Source: Pelagihabitans pacificus (GTDB lineage Bacteria > Bacteroidota > Bacteroidia > Flavobacteriales > Flavobacteriaceae). From it: DNA of 64,000 nucleotides. The notes beneath the pieces were generated by a model. That model ran no database searches and had not been told where the DNA came from. It saw nothing but the letters and a program-made list of their open reading frames with translations. The stretch's first letter is position 1; the number at the start of each line of letters is the position of its first letter. A program made the position numbers and the translations under genes. The stretch covers positions 28,470 through 92,469 of the forward strand of contig NZ_VIKU02000009.1 in NCBI RefSeq assembly GCF_009371985.2, written 5' to 3'. Shown piece by piece: positions 1 to 8,554 of the stretch.

Positions 1-403
1 CTACTTTTCGTAGCGTGGCGGACAGATCGCTGAACTTCCTTTTTTCGGTGAAATAGGAATCTACATACACATCTTCCAGTTTACCGTTTTTGATGTTCTT
101 CAACAAGACATCGTATAATGATCTTCGATCTGCACCTATATCGATAGTATCGGTAGGATAGTACAGTGGAAAGTTCACACGTTCGTCAAGGTCGATTACC
201 TCCCAAACGGTCTTTGACCAAAGAATATCCCTATCATCGACGTATCCGTACTCAAGGGGAGCATCGTTGTCCAGGGCTTTTTGGGCCTCGGTCTTTTGAC
301 CGATTTCTTCCGGCTTCTTGGCGTTCAAAATGTTCGCCTGGGCAGCCATAGAAATGGGTAGTAAGCTTACTGCTCCGATTAATAAAACATTCTTCCAATT
401 CAT
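1..403 (-). CDS. gldN: Gliding motility / type IX secretion protein GldN (5' part)
   Basis: The reading frame starts at an ATG at 403 and runs off the left edge, leaving 134 codons. The product opens with a signal peptide (MNWKNVLLIGAVSLLPISMAA) and continues with the conserved GldN N-terminal stretch, including the DDRDILWSKTVWEVIDLDE block and the IKNGKLEDVYVDSYF block. GldN is a periplasmic partner of GldK and GldM in the type IX secretion and gliding machine. It follows gldM by 57 bp in the usual gldK-L-M-N order, which supports the call. The C-terminal part lies outside the window, so intactness cannot be judged. Confidence 0.93.
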   Translation of the reverse strand, partial: MNWKNVLLIGAVSLLPISMAAQANILNAKKPEEIGQKTEAQKALDNDAPLEYGYVDDRDILWSKTVWEVIDLDERVNFPLYYPTDTIDIGADRRSLYDVLLKNIKNGKLEDVYVDSYFTEKRKFSDLSATLRKV

Positions 404-460
404 GTTTAAGTCAATTTAATAATACCGGGCGACGATTAGCGCCGCCCGGTTTAATTAGTA

Positions 461-2020
461 TTAGTTTGTGATCTCCACAACTACTGGAGATACTTTCTTC
501 AACTTATAGGTTTTGTTATTGGTGATGTAGGCGTTGATATCGAATATCTGAACGGCATCTCCTCTTTTGGCCCTTTTCAAGGCAGATTTAGCCCTTGAAT
601 CCAATCGTCCGCCACTAACAGCAACCGTAGGCTGCCCTGGCACTTTGAATTTGAATCCGCTAACGGCAAGGTTCAAGTCAAAATCGAAATCCTCCAACAT
701 TGCACCGATGGTGGCAATCTCCAAGTTTTTCCGTGGCATTTTAACACTACCGGTCTGTTTGCTTACAGAACCTGCAGGTCGTGGAATATCCTTGATACGG
801 AACTCGGCCGGCGTTGAAATTCGCTGTCCGTCAGGCAATACACCTGAGGCAACGATCTTTACGGTTCTACCCTTTCCTGGGTTCATGATATACTTGCTAC
901 CATTTACCTTCTTTAATCCGGGAGCGGAAGCGCTCACCTTATTATTCGGGATACCGGGAATCGAAATCGACATTGGGTTCGCAACCCCACGATAAACTAC
1001 GTTCATCTTATCGGCAGCGATCAGGGCCGCATTTGGCTTACTGATGACCGCGAACGAGTTGCTTACGGGCACTTCGATCTCATTACCATCCTGCTGAAAG
1101 TAAAGGGTACCTTTGATCTCGTGGTCACCGGCAGAACCGGCACCGATCAATAATTGTACACCACCTTCTTCCAGTCGGTAATCGGATCCTTCGGAAAGCT
1201 TTCTACCGTCCAAGGTCAATTCGGCCTTTACAGGCTTAGAAGAGGTATCCGTTTTGCTGATACCGATTTTCCCGTCGAATTTCTCACCAGCGTAATAGGC
1301 TGACTTTTCGGTAAACAAGGCCGTCTTGAAATTCTTTAAGGAAACCTGGCTGCTCAATTCTCCTTCCAACATTGCCTTCAAAGCAGACTCTTCAGTGGCT
1401 TTGATATCGGCCTGAAGGGCCGTCAACTTCGCCAAGGAGGCTACCTGTGGGAAACCTTCATAGTGGTAGTTGATCCAATCTTGTTTGGTACCGTCGCGTT
1501 TTTCGACCTTACCATCTTCCCCGCCGGTCTCGAATCGAGCCTCTACGGAAGATTTGATTCCTTCGGGAACAATAGCCGATACTTGGCTACGGTAATCCAC
1601 AAGACGCTTCATGAATTCCTTGCCACCCTCGGCAAGATTGTCGCCTTGAAAGAACTTCTGGTCTAAAAAGTCCGACTTGTCCATTACCGCATAATCCCTA
1701 GGATCTTCGGTATCGGCCATCATCTCAGTCTTGAGGTTCTCCAAATAGTCATAATAGTCTTTGGACAACGCTTTTATCTTCTGAGCATCTTGATACAACT
1801 TCTCATATTTGGCGGCGTCTTCGGACGCTTTGGTCTCCAAATTGGCCAAATAAGCTTCGTTGCTTTCTATCGTTTTGTCGTTGGAAGCCTCTAACTTTTC
1901 GTTCATAATACCGAACGCGGCGAGTACTTCCTTACTCATGTTCAGTGCCAACATCGCGATGAAGATCAAATACATAAGGTTGATCATCTTCTGACGTGGC
2001 GTTTGTTTTCCTGATGCCAT
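461..2020 (-). CDS. gldM: Gliding motility / type IX secretion protein GldM
   Basis: 519 aa, the normal length for GldM. A short cytoplasmic N-terminus (ASGKQTPRQKMINLMYLIFI) leads into one transmembrane helix at about residues 14-33. A long, largely alpha-helical then beta-rich periplasmic region follows. The single helix pairs with GldL to form the inner-membrane proton-driven motor, and the periplasmic domains reach toward the GldK/GldN ring. The C-terminal part contains the beta-strand-rich 'peptidoglycan-bridge' type domains known for GldM. The gene lies 57 bp downstream of gldL and 57 bp upstream of gldN, consistent with one operon. Confidence 0.96.
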   Translation of the reverse strand: MASGKQTPRQKMINLMYLIFIAMLALNMSKEVLAAFGIMNEKLEASNDKTIESNEAYLANLETKASEDAAKYEKLYQDAQKIKALSKDYYDYLENLKTEMMADTEDPRDYAVMDKSDFLDQKFFQGDNLAEGGKEFMKRLVDYRSQVSAIVPEGIKSSVEARFETGGEDGKVEKRDGTKQDWINYHYEGFPQVASLAKLTALQADIKATEESALKAMLEGELSSQVSLKNFKTALFTEKSAYYAGEKFDGKIGISKTDTSSKPVKAELTLDGRKLSEGSDYRLEEGGVQLLIGAGSAGDHEIKGTLYFQQDGNEIEVPVSNSFAVISKPNAALIAADKMNVVYRGVANPMSISIPGIPNNKVSASAPGLKKVNGSKYIMNPGKGRTVKIVASGVLPDGQRISTPAEFRIKDIPRPAGSVSKQTGSVKMPRKNLEIATIGAMLEDFDFDLNLAVSGFKFKVPGQPTVAVSGGRLDSRAKSALKRAKRGDAVQIFDINAYITNNKTYKLKKVSPVVVEITN

Positions 2021-2077
2021 GTTTTCTAATTAGTTTTTTTAATTAATAATTTGATTTGGGGTATTCACTAAAACTAA

Positions 2078-2728
2078 TTAGTTTCTGTTCATTGCGGAAA
2101 GCATTCCACCGTATACACCGTTCAATGAAGAAAGGTTGGTAGCCAAGGATTCCATTTGGTCTTTCAGGGCGGATGCGTTCTGTACAACTTCTTCGTTTAC
2201 GGAAGCCTGCTTGCTAGCGCTCTCCAATTGAACCTTGTACAGGCTGTTCAAGGATTCCATTTGAGCGGCGGCCTGAACCATTTCCTCAGAATACTTTTTG
2301 GTAGATTCCATGGCATCCACCGTAGGAGCGATACCTTTGGCAGCACCCTCGAAGTTTCTGATGCTATCGCCAAGACTTTCCATCAAGTTGGCATCTACAC
2401 CGGCTTCCTTCAACATCTCGTCCAATTTGGCCGACAAGGAAGTTTCAGCCTCTTTGATTTCGGCCAACTCATTGTTTTTACCCATAGATGCACCACCGGC
2501 CAATTCTGGATATACTAAAGACCAATCGTATTCGTCATCTACTGGTTCGAATGCACTGATCGCGAAAATAAGTGCTTCGGTAATAAGACCGATCGCGAGA
2601 AGCAAACCACCTGTAAGGGGTCCGAACTCCCAGTGAAGGATCTTGAACAATGCACCAATAATTACTACCGATGCACCAAGGCCATAGGCCATGTTGAATA
2701 ATTTCTTTGTTGATTTTGACTGTGCCAT
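2078..2728 (-). CDS. gldL: Gliding motility / type IX secretion motor protein GldL
   Basis: 216 aa. Two transmembrane helices are visible at about residues 13-31 and 37-58, with the conserved FKILHWEFGPLTGGLLLAIG loop between them, followed by FAISAFEPVDDEYDW. The rest is a long, mostly helical cytoplasmic tail. Together with GldM this protein forms the ion-driven motor that powers T9SS secretion and gliding. The charged residues around the first helix and the Glu in the second (GLITEAL) are the type implicated in proton flow in studied homologues. The start ATG at 2728 is the only sensible one, 178 bp after the gldK stop. Confidence 0.96.
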   Translation of the reverse strand: MAQSKSTKKLFNMAYGLGASVVIIGALFKILHWEFGPLTGGLLLAIGLITEALIFAISAFEPVDDEYDWSLVYPELAGGASMGKNNELAEIKEAETSLSAKLDEMLKEAGVDANLMESLGDSIRNFEGAAKGIAPTVDAMESTKKYSEEMVQAAAQMESLNSLYKVQLESASKQASVNEEVVQNASALKDQMESLATNLSSLNGVYGGMLSAMNRN

Positions 2729-2906
2729 AATTTAAGATTTAATTTTAGGTTTAATGTTAATAAGTATTTGGTTTAACGTTTGAAATTTGTATTTGGATTT
2801 TGGTATTTAAAAGTGTATTCGATTCTTTTATAAAATTAGGTATCTAAAGGTTGACATCAAATACCCAAAAAGTTCTATTCTTTTCTACTGGTTTTCCACT
2901 GGTTTC
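2729..2906 (-). other. AT-rich gldK-gldL intergenic region
   Basis: 178 bp, very AT-rich, the longest gap in the gld cluster. I see no convincing hairpin terminator. A weak match to the Bacteroidota -7 element (TAATTTTA on the minus strand) is present, so an internal promoter for gldL is possible but not shown. Confidence 0.35.
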
Positions 2907-4277
2907 TTACAATCCGTTGTTTCCTTTGGTCGAATCTTCCTCTCCCATATAATCCTGAACGGTTCTGAAACCTACGTAGCTACGTGCCGAATCAGCATAT
3001 TCATAGTCCCTGGTACTCACCTGTAGGAAGTAGGCAACATCTTTCCAAGAACCACCTCGGATTACTTTTCGGGCATTGTTACCATCCCCGCCGTTAGGGT
3101 TCATGGTAGAAACATATTCGTAGGTACTCGGGTCGTAACTTGAATTGGTCCATTCCGACACGTTGCCCGCCATATTGTAGAGGTTAAAGTCATTTGGCTC
3201 GTAGGACTTCGCCTCGACGGTATACAAGGCCGCATCTGCCGCGTAATCCCCTCGTTGTGGCTTGAAGTTGGCCATAAAGCACCCGGTATCGCTGATCACG
3301 TAAGGGCCACCCCATGGGTAGGTACCACCTTCGATACCTCCTCTTGCAGCGTACTCCCATTCAGCCTCGGTAGGCAATCGGAACTTGTTCACGAATTGTT
3401 TTCCCCGTTCTTTCTGGTCGTCGTTCTTGAACTTGGTTCTCCAGTTACAGAACGCCCTCGCCTGCTTCCAATTCACGCCGACCACGGGATAATCGCTGTA
3501 GGCGTCATGCCAGAAGTAATCGTTGTGCATCGGTTCGTTGTACGAGTATTCGAAATCACGGATCCAAACAGTGGTATCCGGATAGATTTCCAACTCTTCC
3601 TGGCGGATAAAGTCTTTCCTTCGACCGGTCTTGGAGCGGGCCGCTGCCTCGATATCCATCCAGCTGTACTTGTATTTCAACTTGGTAACGTCGATGGTTC
3701 TTTGCCCATTGTACGATTCTTCTTCAGGGATGTACAATGAATCCATTACCTCGACATAGTATTCATCGGGATATTCAGAAACATCCCAGACCAAATCTTC
3801 GTCTTTATTCAAGGCTCGTCCTTCATAACCAGTCTCGCCCATCCCGGCGTAATTGTCCAACATGTACTTTTGGTAGGCGGAGGCTTTGGTAGTATCGGCA
3901 TCCTTAAATGCATATTCCCCTATTCCCCCATCATCCGGTCCCAAACCGAGTTCATCGGCAAGTATGGCCAAGCGGGTCCTTACAATGGAGTCTTGGACCC
4001 ATTCTACGAACTGACGATATTCACTATTAGTAATTTCGGTATCGTCCATATAGAACGACCGCACTGTCACTGTCTTCGTTGGAGCGTTGAGCACTTTGGC
4101 TTGGTCTTCCTCGCTTTTACCCATGATGAAAGATCCCCGTGGGATCAATTCCATTCCATAGGGTTTTTCGGGATACCACTTTTTTCCTTGGGCTCCTACT
4201 AGCTCTCCCTTTGTCCTCGACCCACAACTCGTGAGCAAAAAAACAAACGCTATAGATGATAACAATAGCTTTTTCAT
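2907..4277 (-). CDS. gldK: Gliding motility lipoprotein GldK
   Basis: 456 aa lipoprotein with signal peptide and lipobox LLTSC (Cys18). The body is a formylglycine-generating-enzyme/sulfatase-modifying-factor fold. Diagnostic pieces are MDDTEITNSEYRQFV near residue 80, YPVVGVNWKQARAFCNWR, FRLPTEAEWEYAARGG, NLYNMAGNVSEWT and a C-terminal VIRGGSWKD and YVGFRT. In GldK this fold is structural: it forms the outer-membrane-associated periplasmic ring with GldN. It is the first gene of the gld cluster, 123 bp downstream of the arginase-family gene on the same strand. Confidence 0.96.
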   Translation of the reverse strand: MKKLLLSSIAFVFLLTSCGSRTKGELVGAQGKKWYPEKPYGMELIPRGSFIMGKSEEDQAKVLNAPTKTVTVRSFYMDDTEITNSEYRQFVEWVQDSIVRTRLAILADELGLGPDDGGIGEYAFKDADTTKASAYQKYMLDNYAGMGETGYEGRALNKDEDLVWDVSEYPDEYYVEVMDSLYIPEEESYNGQRTIDVTKLKYKYSWMDIEAAARSKTGRRKDFIRQEELEIYPDTTVWIRDFEYSYNEPMHNDYFWHDAYSDYPVVGVNWKQARAFCNWRTKFKNDDQKERGKQFVNKFRLPTEAEWEYAARGGIEGGTYPWGGPYVISDTGCFMANFKPQRGDYAADAALYTVEAKSYEPNDFNLYNMAGNVSEWTNSSYDPSTYEYVSTMNPNGGDGNNARKVIRGGSWKDVAYFLQVSTRDYEYADSARSYVGFRTVQDYMGEEDSTKGNNGL

Positions 4278-4400
4278 ACTTTAGGTTAAATTTCGATTCT
4301 GGTTATTAACTGCGAAAACAATTATTTTATTCTACACTCTAAAACTACGTTTTGGGCAAATTATTGTATTCAACGCAATTATCCTGTAAAAAAAAATTGA

Positions 4401-5558
4401 TTAATTAAAACCTTTCTTATAGGCTTTGAACCACCTTTCGGGAATGTTCTGATCGCATGCGTCCAGATAGTCCTTTTCGGTGCATGGTAATAACGCCTGT
4501 GAATCTGTTTTAGTATGCGGGGAAAGAATCGAAGGCACCTCGACCCACCATCTGGAGGTCAGATGACTTTTGTAGAAGACCAATTGTTCGCTGTCGGTCG
4601 GTACCGTATATTTAGTGAAGTCTGTGTTATTGGCATCGGGAATTTCGTTCATCCTGAAATTGAGACCCTCTATGAAGTACCAGATAATTTGTGCCATCAA
4701 CTGGGATGACTGCACGGAATTCTCCATTTCATAGATGCCAAAAGCGGTAACTTTCTCGCTGATTCCGGCGTATCGTGCGATGGCGCATATCTCCCTTCCG
4801 GTAAAACCATTTGGCGAAAAGTTATCGGAGTGCCCCAATTCACTTGCCTTGATGGCCCGGGCGTCGAGACTTACCATATCGGCATTTCGCAATACAGGTT
4901 CTGCGAGCGATAGATCGTTGGCTACTTCACCCAAACGATAGGCATCGAAGAATAGCCGCTCCATCAGGTCTATTTCTTCCTGGGCATTGAAGTAGCTTTG
5001 AAAACCAATGTTTGAAAAATTGAAGAGATTATTGGGTTTATCGGTAATGATTTTACTCATATAGGAATGCGAGGATATCAGCTCGTCATCTGCCCCAAAA
5101 TCGAACCGACTATCGATTGCCACGATATTGATCATATCCTGAATGCCATCGAAAGAACGGTACACCGGATATGTGATGTCTTGGGTCGCACCTATAATGA
5201 CAGGAATTACTTTTTCCTCCAAAAGTCCGGCAACGATTTCCTTCACCAAAAAATACGTATCCTCTACCGTTTCCCCTTCCTCGATGTCGCCCATATCGAT
5301 AATGCTCGTATTCCAATTACCCAGCATCAGTTTGTAGAGCTGTAATCGAATTGCAGTTACATCGAGCTTTTCGCGTTTTTTTTCAAAGGCATTTCTGGAT
5401 TCCCTCACCCCTATTAAGGCAACCGAGGCATTGGCAAGGACCGGGAGGCCTTTTCGTGCGGTGTGCATATAGATGTTCTTTCCAAGTGCCTGAGGTGGAA
5501 GTAGTTCACAATGGGCCAGCACCTTGTCCGCAACAGGGACCAAAAAATCAAATGCCAT
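4401..5558 (-). CDS. Arginase/formimidoylglutamase-family protein with degenerate metal site
   Basis: 385 aa, recognisable as a ureohydrolase (arginase, agmatinase, formimidoylglutamase) fold and probably called formimidoylglutamase by automatic pipelines. The three metal-binding blocks can be placed but are altered. The GGDHS block reads GATQD (residues 123-127), losing the His. The DAHxD block reads DSRFD (149-153), with His changed to Arg. The SxDxDxxD block reads SLDARAIK (230-237), keeping only the first Asp. The later Glu (GIYEMEN) remains. Loss of several of the six Mn ligands makes ordinary hydrolase activity doubtful. It lies between topA and gldK on the same strand. No hut genes are nearby. 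The family is seen; its function is unknown. Confidence 0.75.
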   Translation of the reverse strand: MAFDFLVPVADKVLAHCELLPPQALGKNIYMHTARKGLPVLANASVALIGVRESRNAFEKKREKLDVTAIRLQLYKLMLGNWNTSIIDMGDIEEGETVEDTYFLVKEIVAGLLEEKVIPVIIGATQDITYPVYRSFDGIQDMINIVAIDSRFDFGADDELISSHSYMSKIITDKPNNLFNFSNIGFQSYFNAQEEIDLMERLFFDAYRLGEVANDLSLAEPVLRNADMVSLDARAIKASELGHSDNFSPNGFTGREICAIARYAGISEKVTAFGIYEMENSVQSSQLMAQIIWYFIEGLNFRMNEIPDANNTDFTKYTVPTDSEQLVFYKSHLTSRWWVEVPSILSPHTKTDSQALLPCTEKDYLDACDQNIPERWFKAYKKGFN

Positions 5559-5657
5559 TCAGGGTCGGTTATACGTTAACGGTTTTACTTTTGGGCGAAA
5601 GCTATGGTTGGCCAATAGAGGACGACAATAGCTATTAGTACCCCTCTCCAAATACAG

Positions 5658-8144
5658 TTATTTCTTTGCCTTGGACTTTTTGCTTTTCTTTTTTGGGGCC
5701 TTCTTTTCGATCAAGTCCTTTGCTTCTTTCAAGGAAACCTTGGTCGCATCAACGGTTTTTGCGAGTTCTACCTTGATCTTTCCTTTTATGATATGATGCC
5801 TTCCCCAGCGTGCCTTCTCGATACGGATACCTTCCTCCGGCCACTCCTGGACCAGCTTATCGATTTCCTTCTGCTTTTTATCCTCTATCAGTTGGGCAAT
5901 ATCCGCTTCCGAAAGATTGTCGAAATCATATCTCTTGTTCACATTGATGAACATCCCATCCCATTTGATAAAAGGCCCGAAACGACCTTTCCCTTTTGTC
6001 ACATCCTTGCCCTCATAGGTGGTTATGGGAGCATCGGCCTTTTCCTTTTCCTCGATGAGTTCTATGGCCCGATCCATATCAACATCAAAGGCACTTTCAC
6101 CCTTGCCCAAGGAGACAAACTTTTTACCATAACGTACATAGGGCCCAAACCGACCTACATTTGCCTCAACTTCTTCCCCTTTATAGACTCCCAACTTTCT
6201 GGGAAGGGTAAACAGTTCCATGGCCTCTTCATAGGTAATCGTATTCAACGACTGCTCTGGTAAAAGGCTTGCGAACAATGGTTTTTCTTCCTCTTCGACC
6301 GTTCCTATCTGAACCATGGGACCGAAACGGCCCAAACGAACGGATACCTGTCGGCCCGTCTTGGGATCGGTTCCCAACACTCTTTCACCGCTGGCCCGGT
6401 CTGCATTTTCCTCCACATCGAGTACGGTAGGATGAAAATCTTTATAAAAGTCCTTCATGACCTTTTGCCAATCTTCGGAACCTTCGGCTATCTCGTCAAA
6501 ATCTTCCTCTACCTTGGCGGTAAAATTATAATCCAGGATATTCGCAAAGTTGCTCACCAAAAAATCGTTGACGATCATTCCAATGTCGGTAGGCACCAAC
6601 TTGCCTTTATCGGAACCCACCATTTCGCTCAAATTCCTTTCTTTTAATTCATTAGCTTCCAAGACCAGTTGAACGTACTTTCGTTCTTCACCCTCGATGG
6701 TCCCCTTTTCGGCGTATCCGCGATTTTGAATCGTAGAAATGGTAGGAGCATAAGTAGAAGGTCTTCCAATTCCCAACTCCTCCAATTTTTTGACCAGCGA
6801 GGCTTCCGTAAACCGATAAGGAGGTCGTGTAAACCGTTCGGTGGCGGTAATGAAATTATTGACAAGGGAATCGCCTACTTTCATGGCAGGCAACATCCCT
6901 TCCTGCTCTTCGGAAATGTCTTCCTCGTCCAAACCTTCCATATATACCTTTAGGAAGCCATCGAATTTAATCACTTCCCCATTGGCCGAAAACAGTTCGT
7001 TATGGGTGTTCGCCTTTATTTTTACGTTGGTGCGCTCCAACTGGGCATCGGCCATTTGAGAGGCAATGGCCCTTTTCCAAATTAGCTCATAAAGCTTTGA
7101 TTGGTCGCGCTCCAAAGAGGGGGATTGGTTCAATATGTTGGTCGGACGGATGGCCTCATGCGCCTCTTGGGCGCCCTTCGATTTTCCTTTAAAGTTACGC
7201 ACCGTACTATATGCTTCCCCGTAGTTTTGGATAATGGCCTCTTTTGCGGCTGCAATTGCCTCTCCCGATAGGTTTACACTATCCGTCCTCATGTAGGTAA
7301 TCAGACCCGCCTCGTACAAACGTTGTGCCACCTGCATGGTTCTACCGACCGAGAAATAGAGTTTTCGGGATGCCTCTTGTTGAAGGGTGGAAGTTGTAAA
7401 GGGGGCAGGTGGTGATTTTTTTGCCGGTTTCTTGTCTAACTCCCCAACCGAGAAATTCGCCCCGATGTTTTGTTCTAGGAAGGCCTCTGCCTCTTGCCGG
7501 GACGTGAAACTTTTTCCCATTTTGGCAGAAAAAACACCACCGCCAGCCGTCTTAAATTCCGCAGAAATCTTAAACGACGCTACTGGCGTAAAAGCCTCTA
7601 TTTCCCTTTCTCTCTCTACGATCAATCGCACGGCCACCGACTGTACCCGCCCTGCGGAAAGTCCTGGTTTGATCTTCTTCCAAAGAACCGGAGAGAGTTC
7701 ATAACCCACTAGGCGATCTAACACCCTACGCGCCTGCTGGGCATTCACCAAATCATAGTTGATTTCCCGCGGGTTTTCAATAGCCTTTTGTATGGCCGAT
7801 TTGGTAATCGAGTTGAATACGATGCGCTTCGTCTTTGACTTATCCAAATCCAAGGTCTCGGCCAAGTGCCAGGAAATGGCCTCCCCTTCGCGATCTTCAT
7901 CACTTGCGAGCCAGATGGTCTCCGCTTTTTTGGCAAGATCCTTCAGCTTTTTGACCAACGCCTTCTTGTCTGCATCAACAACATATTTAGGAACAAAGTT
8001 ATTCTCTACATCTACGCCCAACTCTTTTGACGGTAAATCGGCAATATGGCCAAAACTAGACTCTACCTTAAAATCCTTTCCCAGAAATTTCTCGATGGTT
8101 TTCGCCTTCGCGGGGGACTCAACTATTACCAAATTCTTTGCCAT
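5658..8144 (-). CDS. topA: DNA topoisomerase I
   Basis: 828 aa type IA topoisomerase, which relaxes negative supercoils by single-strand passage. The N-terminal Toprim domain starts NLVIVESPAKAKTIEKFLG and carries the acidic SDEDREGEA block at about 81-89. The catalytic Tyr is Y284 in LITYMRTDSVN. Instead of C-terminal zinc fingers there are repeated GRFGP-containing topoisomerase C-terminal repeats (for example GRFGPMVQIG, GRFGPYVRYG, GRFGPFIKWDG). The protein ends in a lysine-rich tail, as is usual in Bacteroidota. It is 99 bp upstream of the arginase-like gene. Confidence 0.97.
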   Translation of the reverse strand: MAKNLVIVESPAKAKTIEKFLGKDFKVESSFGHIADLPSKELGVDVENNFVPKYVVDADKKALVKKLKDLAKKAETIWLASDEDREGEAISWHLAETLDLDKSKTKRIVFNSITKSAIQKAIENPREINYDLVNAQQARRVLDRLVGYELSPVLWKKIKPGLSAGRVQSVAVRLIVEREREIEAFTPVASFKISAEFKTAGGGVFSAKMGKSFTSRQEAEAFLEQNIGANFSVGELDKKPAKKSPPAPFTTSTLQQEASRKLYFSVGRTMQVAQRLYEAGLITYMRTDSVNLSGEAIAAAKEAIIQNYGEAYSTVRNFKGKSKGAQEAHEAIRPTNILNQSPSLERDQSKLYELIWKRAIASQMADAQLERTNVKIKANTHNELFSANGEVIKFDGFLKVYMEGLDEEDISEEQEGMLPAMKVGDSLVNNFITATERFTRPPYRFTEASLVKKLEELGIGRPSTYAPTISTIQNRGYAEKGTIEGEERKYVQLVLEANELKERNLSEMVGSDKGKLVPTDIGMIVNDFLVSNFANILDYNFTAKVEEDFDEIAEGSEDWQKVMKDFYKDFHPTVLDVEENADRASGERVLGTDPKTGRQVSVRLGRFGPMVQIGTVEEEEKPLFASLLPEQSLNTITYEEAMELFTLPRKLGVYKGEEVEANVGRFGPYVRYGKKFVSLGKGESAFDVDMDRAIELIEEKEKADAPITTYEGKDVTKGKGRFGPFIKWDGMFINVNKRYDFDNLSEADIAQLIEDKKQKEIDKLVQEWPEEGIRIEKARWGRHHIIKGKIKVELAKTVDATKVSLKEAKDLIEKKAPKKKSKKSKAKK

Positions 8145-8215
8145 GTAGTCGTTTTTGAAAAAACAAAAGTAGTTGAATTTTTTAATTTCGACTTACACCT
8201 TATATATAGGGTATA

Positions 8216-8245
8216 AAAAAACGCCCCTTTCAAAAGGGACGTTTT
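8216..8245 (-). terminator. Intrinsic terminator after the LVIVD-Kunitz gene pair
   Basis: Inverted repeat AAAACG-CCCC-TTT / AAA-GGG-A-CGTTTT. Read on the minus strand it is followed by a run of seven T. It sits 45 bp past the Kunitz gene stop and about 70 bp before the topA start, so it separates the two transcription units. Confidence 0.75.
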
Positions 8246-8289
8246 GAAGCATTTTTTAAATAAACCCTAGCGCCATGCACCCTATGTTT

Positions 8290-8547
8290 TTAGCCGCCGG
8301 ACGATACGCATTCCTCACATTCCTCCAAGGTGTCGAAGGGTACCACACCGTCGCATCCGCCCCAATCAAATTGCTTACATTCATTCTCTTTTGAGTCGAA
8401 ATAATACCTGGGAATTAATGCGTCGCACGGACCCACTTCGGGAGCCAAGGAACATCTTAAGGGCAATTCCCCATCGCCGTTACAAGCGAATAGACAAAAA
8501 AGAACCAGACAATATAAAAACCTGAAGACATCAACTTTTAAGATCAT
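8290..8547 (-). CDS. Small secreted Kunitz/BPTI-type lipoprotein
   Basis: 85 aa from ATG at 8547. A longer reading from a TTG at 8568 would lie inside the upstream gene, and the ATG is preceded by AGGGGAGAA, a good ribosome binding site. The signal peptide ends in lipobox LFAC (Cys22). The remaining part has six Cys at 32, 41, 57, 65, 77 and 80. Spacings of 8, 15, 7, 11 and 2 match the Kunitz/BPTI pattern (8, 15, 7, 12, 3). The family hallmarks GPC, RYYF and the F-x-x-GGC block (FDWGGC) are all present. Disulfides would be 32-80, 41-65 and 57-77. The residue at the reactive P1 place is Asp42 rather than Lys or Arg. It starts 7 bp after the LVIVD gene. A protease-inhibitor role is inference. 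Confidence 0.82.
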   Translation of the reverse strand: MILKVDVFRFLYCLVLFCLFACNGDGELPLRCSLAPEVGPCDALIPRYYFDSKENECKQFDWGGCDGVVPFDTLEECEECVSSGG

Positions 8548-8554
8548 TTCTCCC

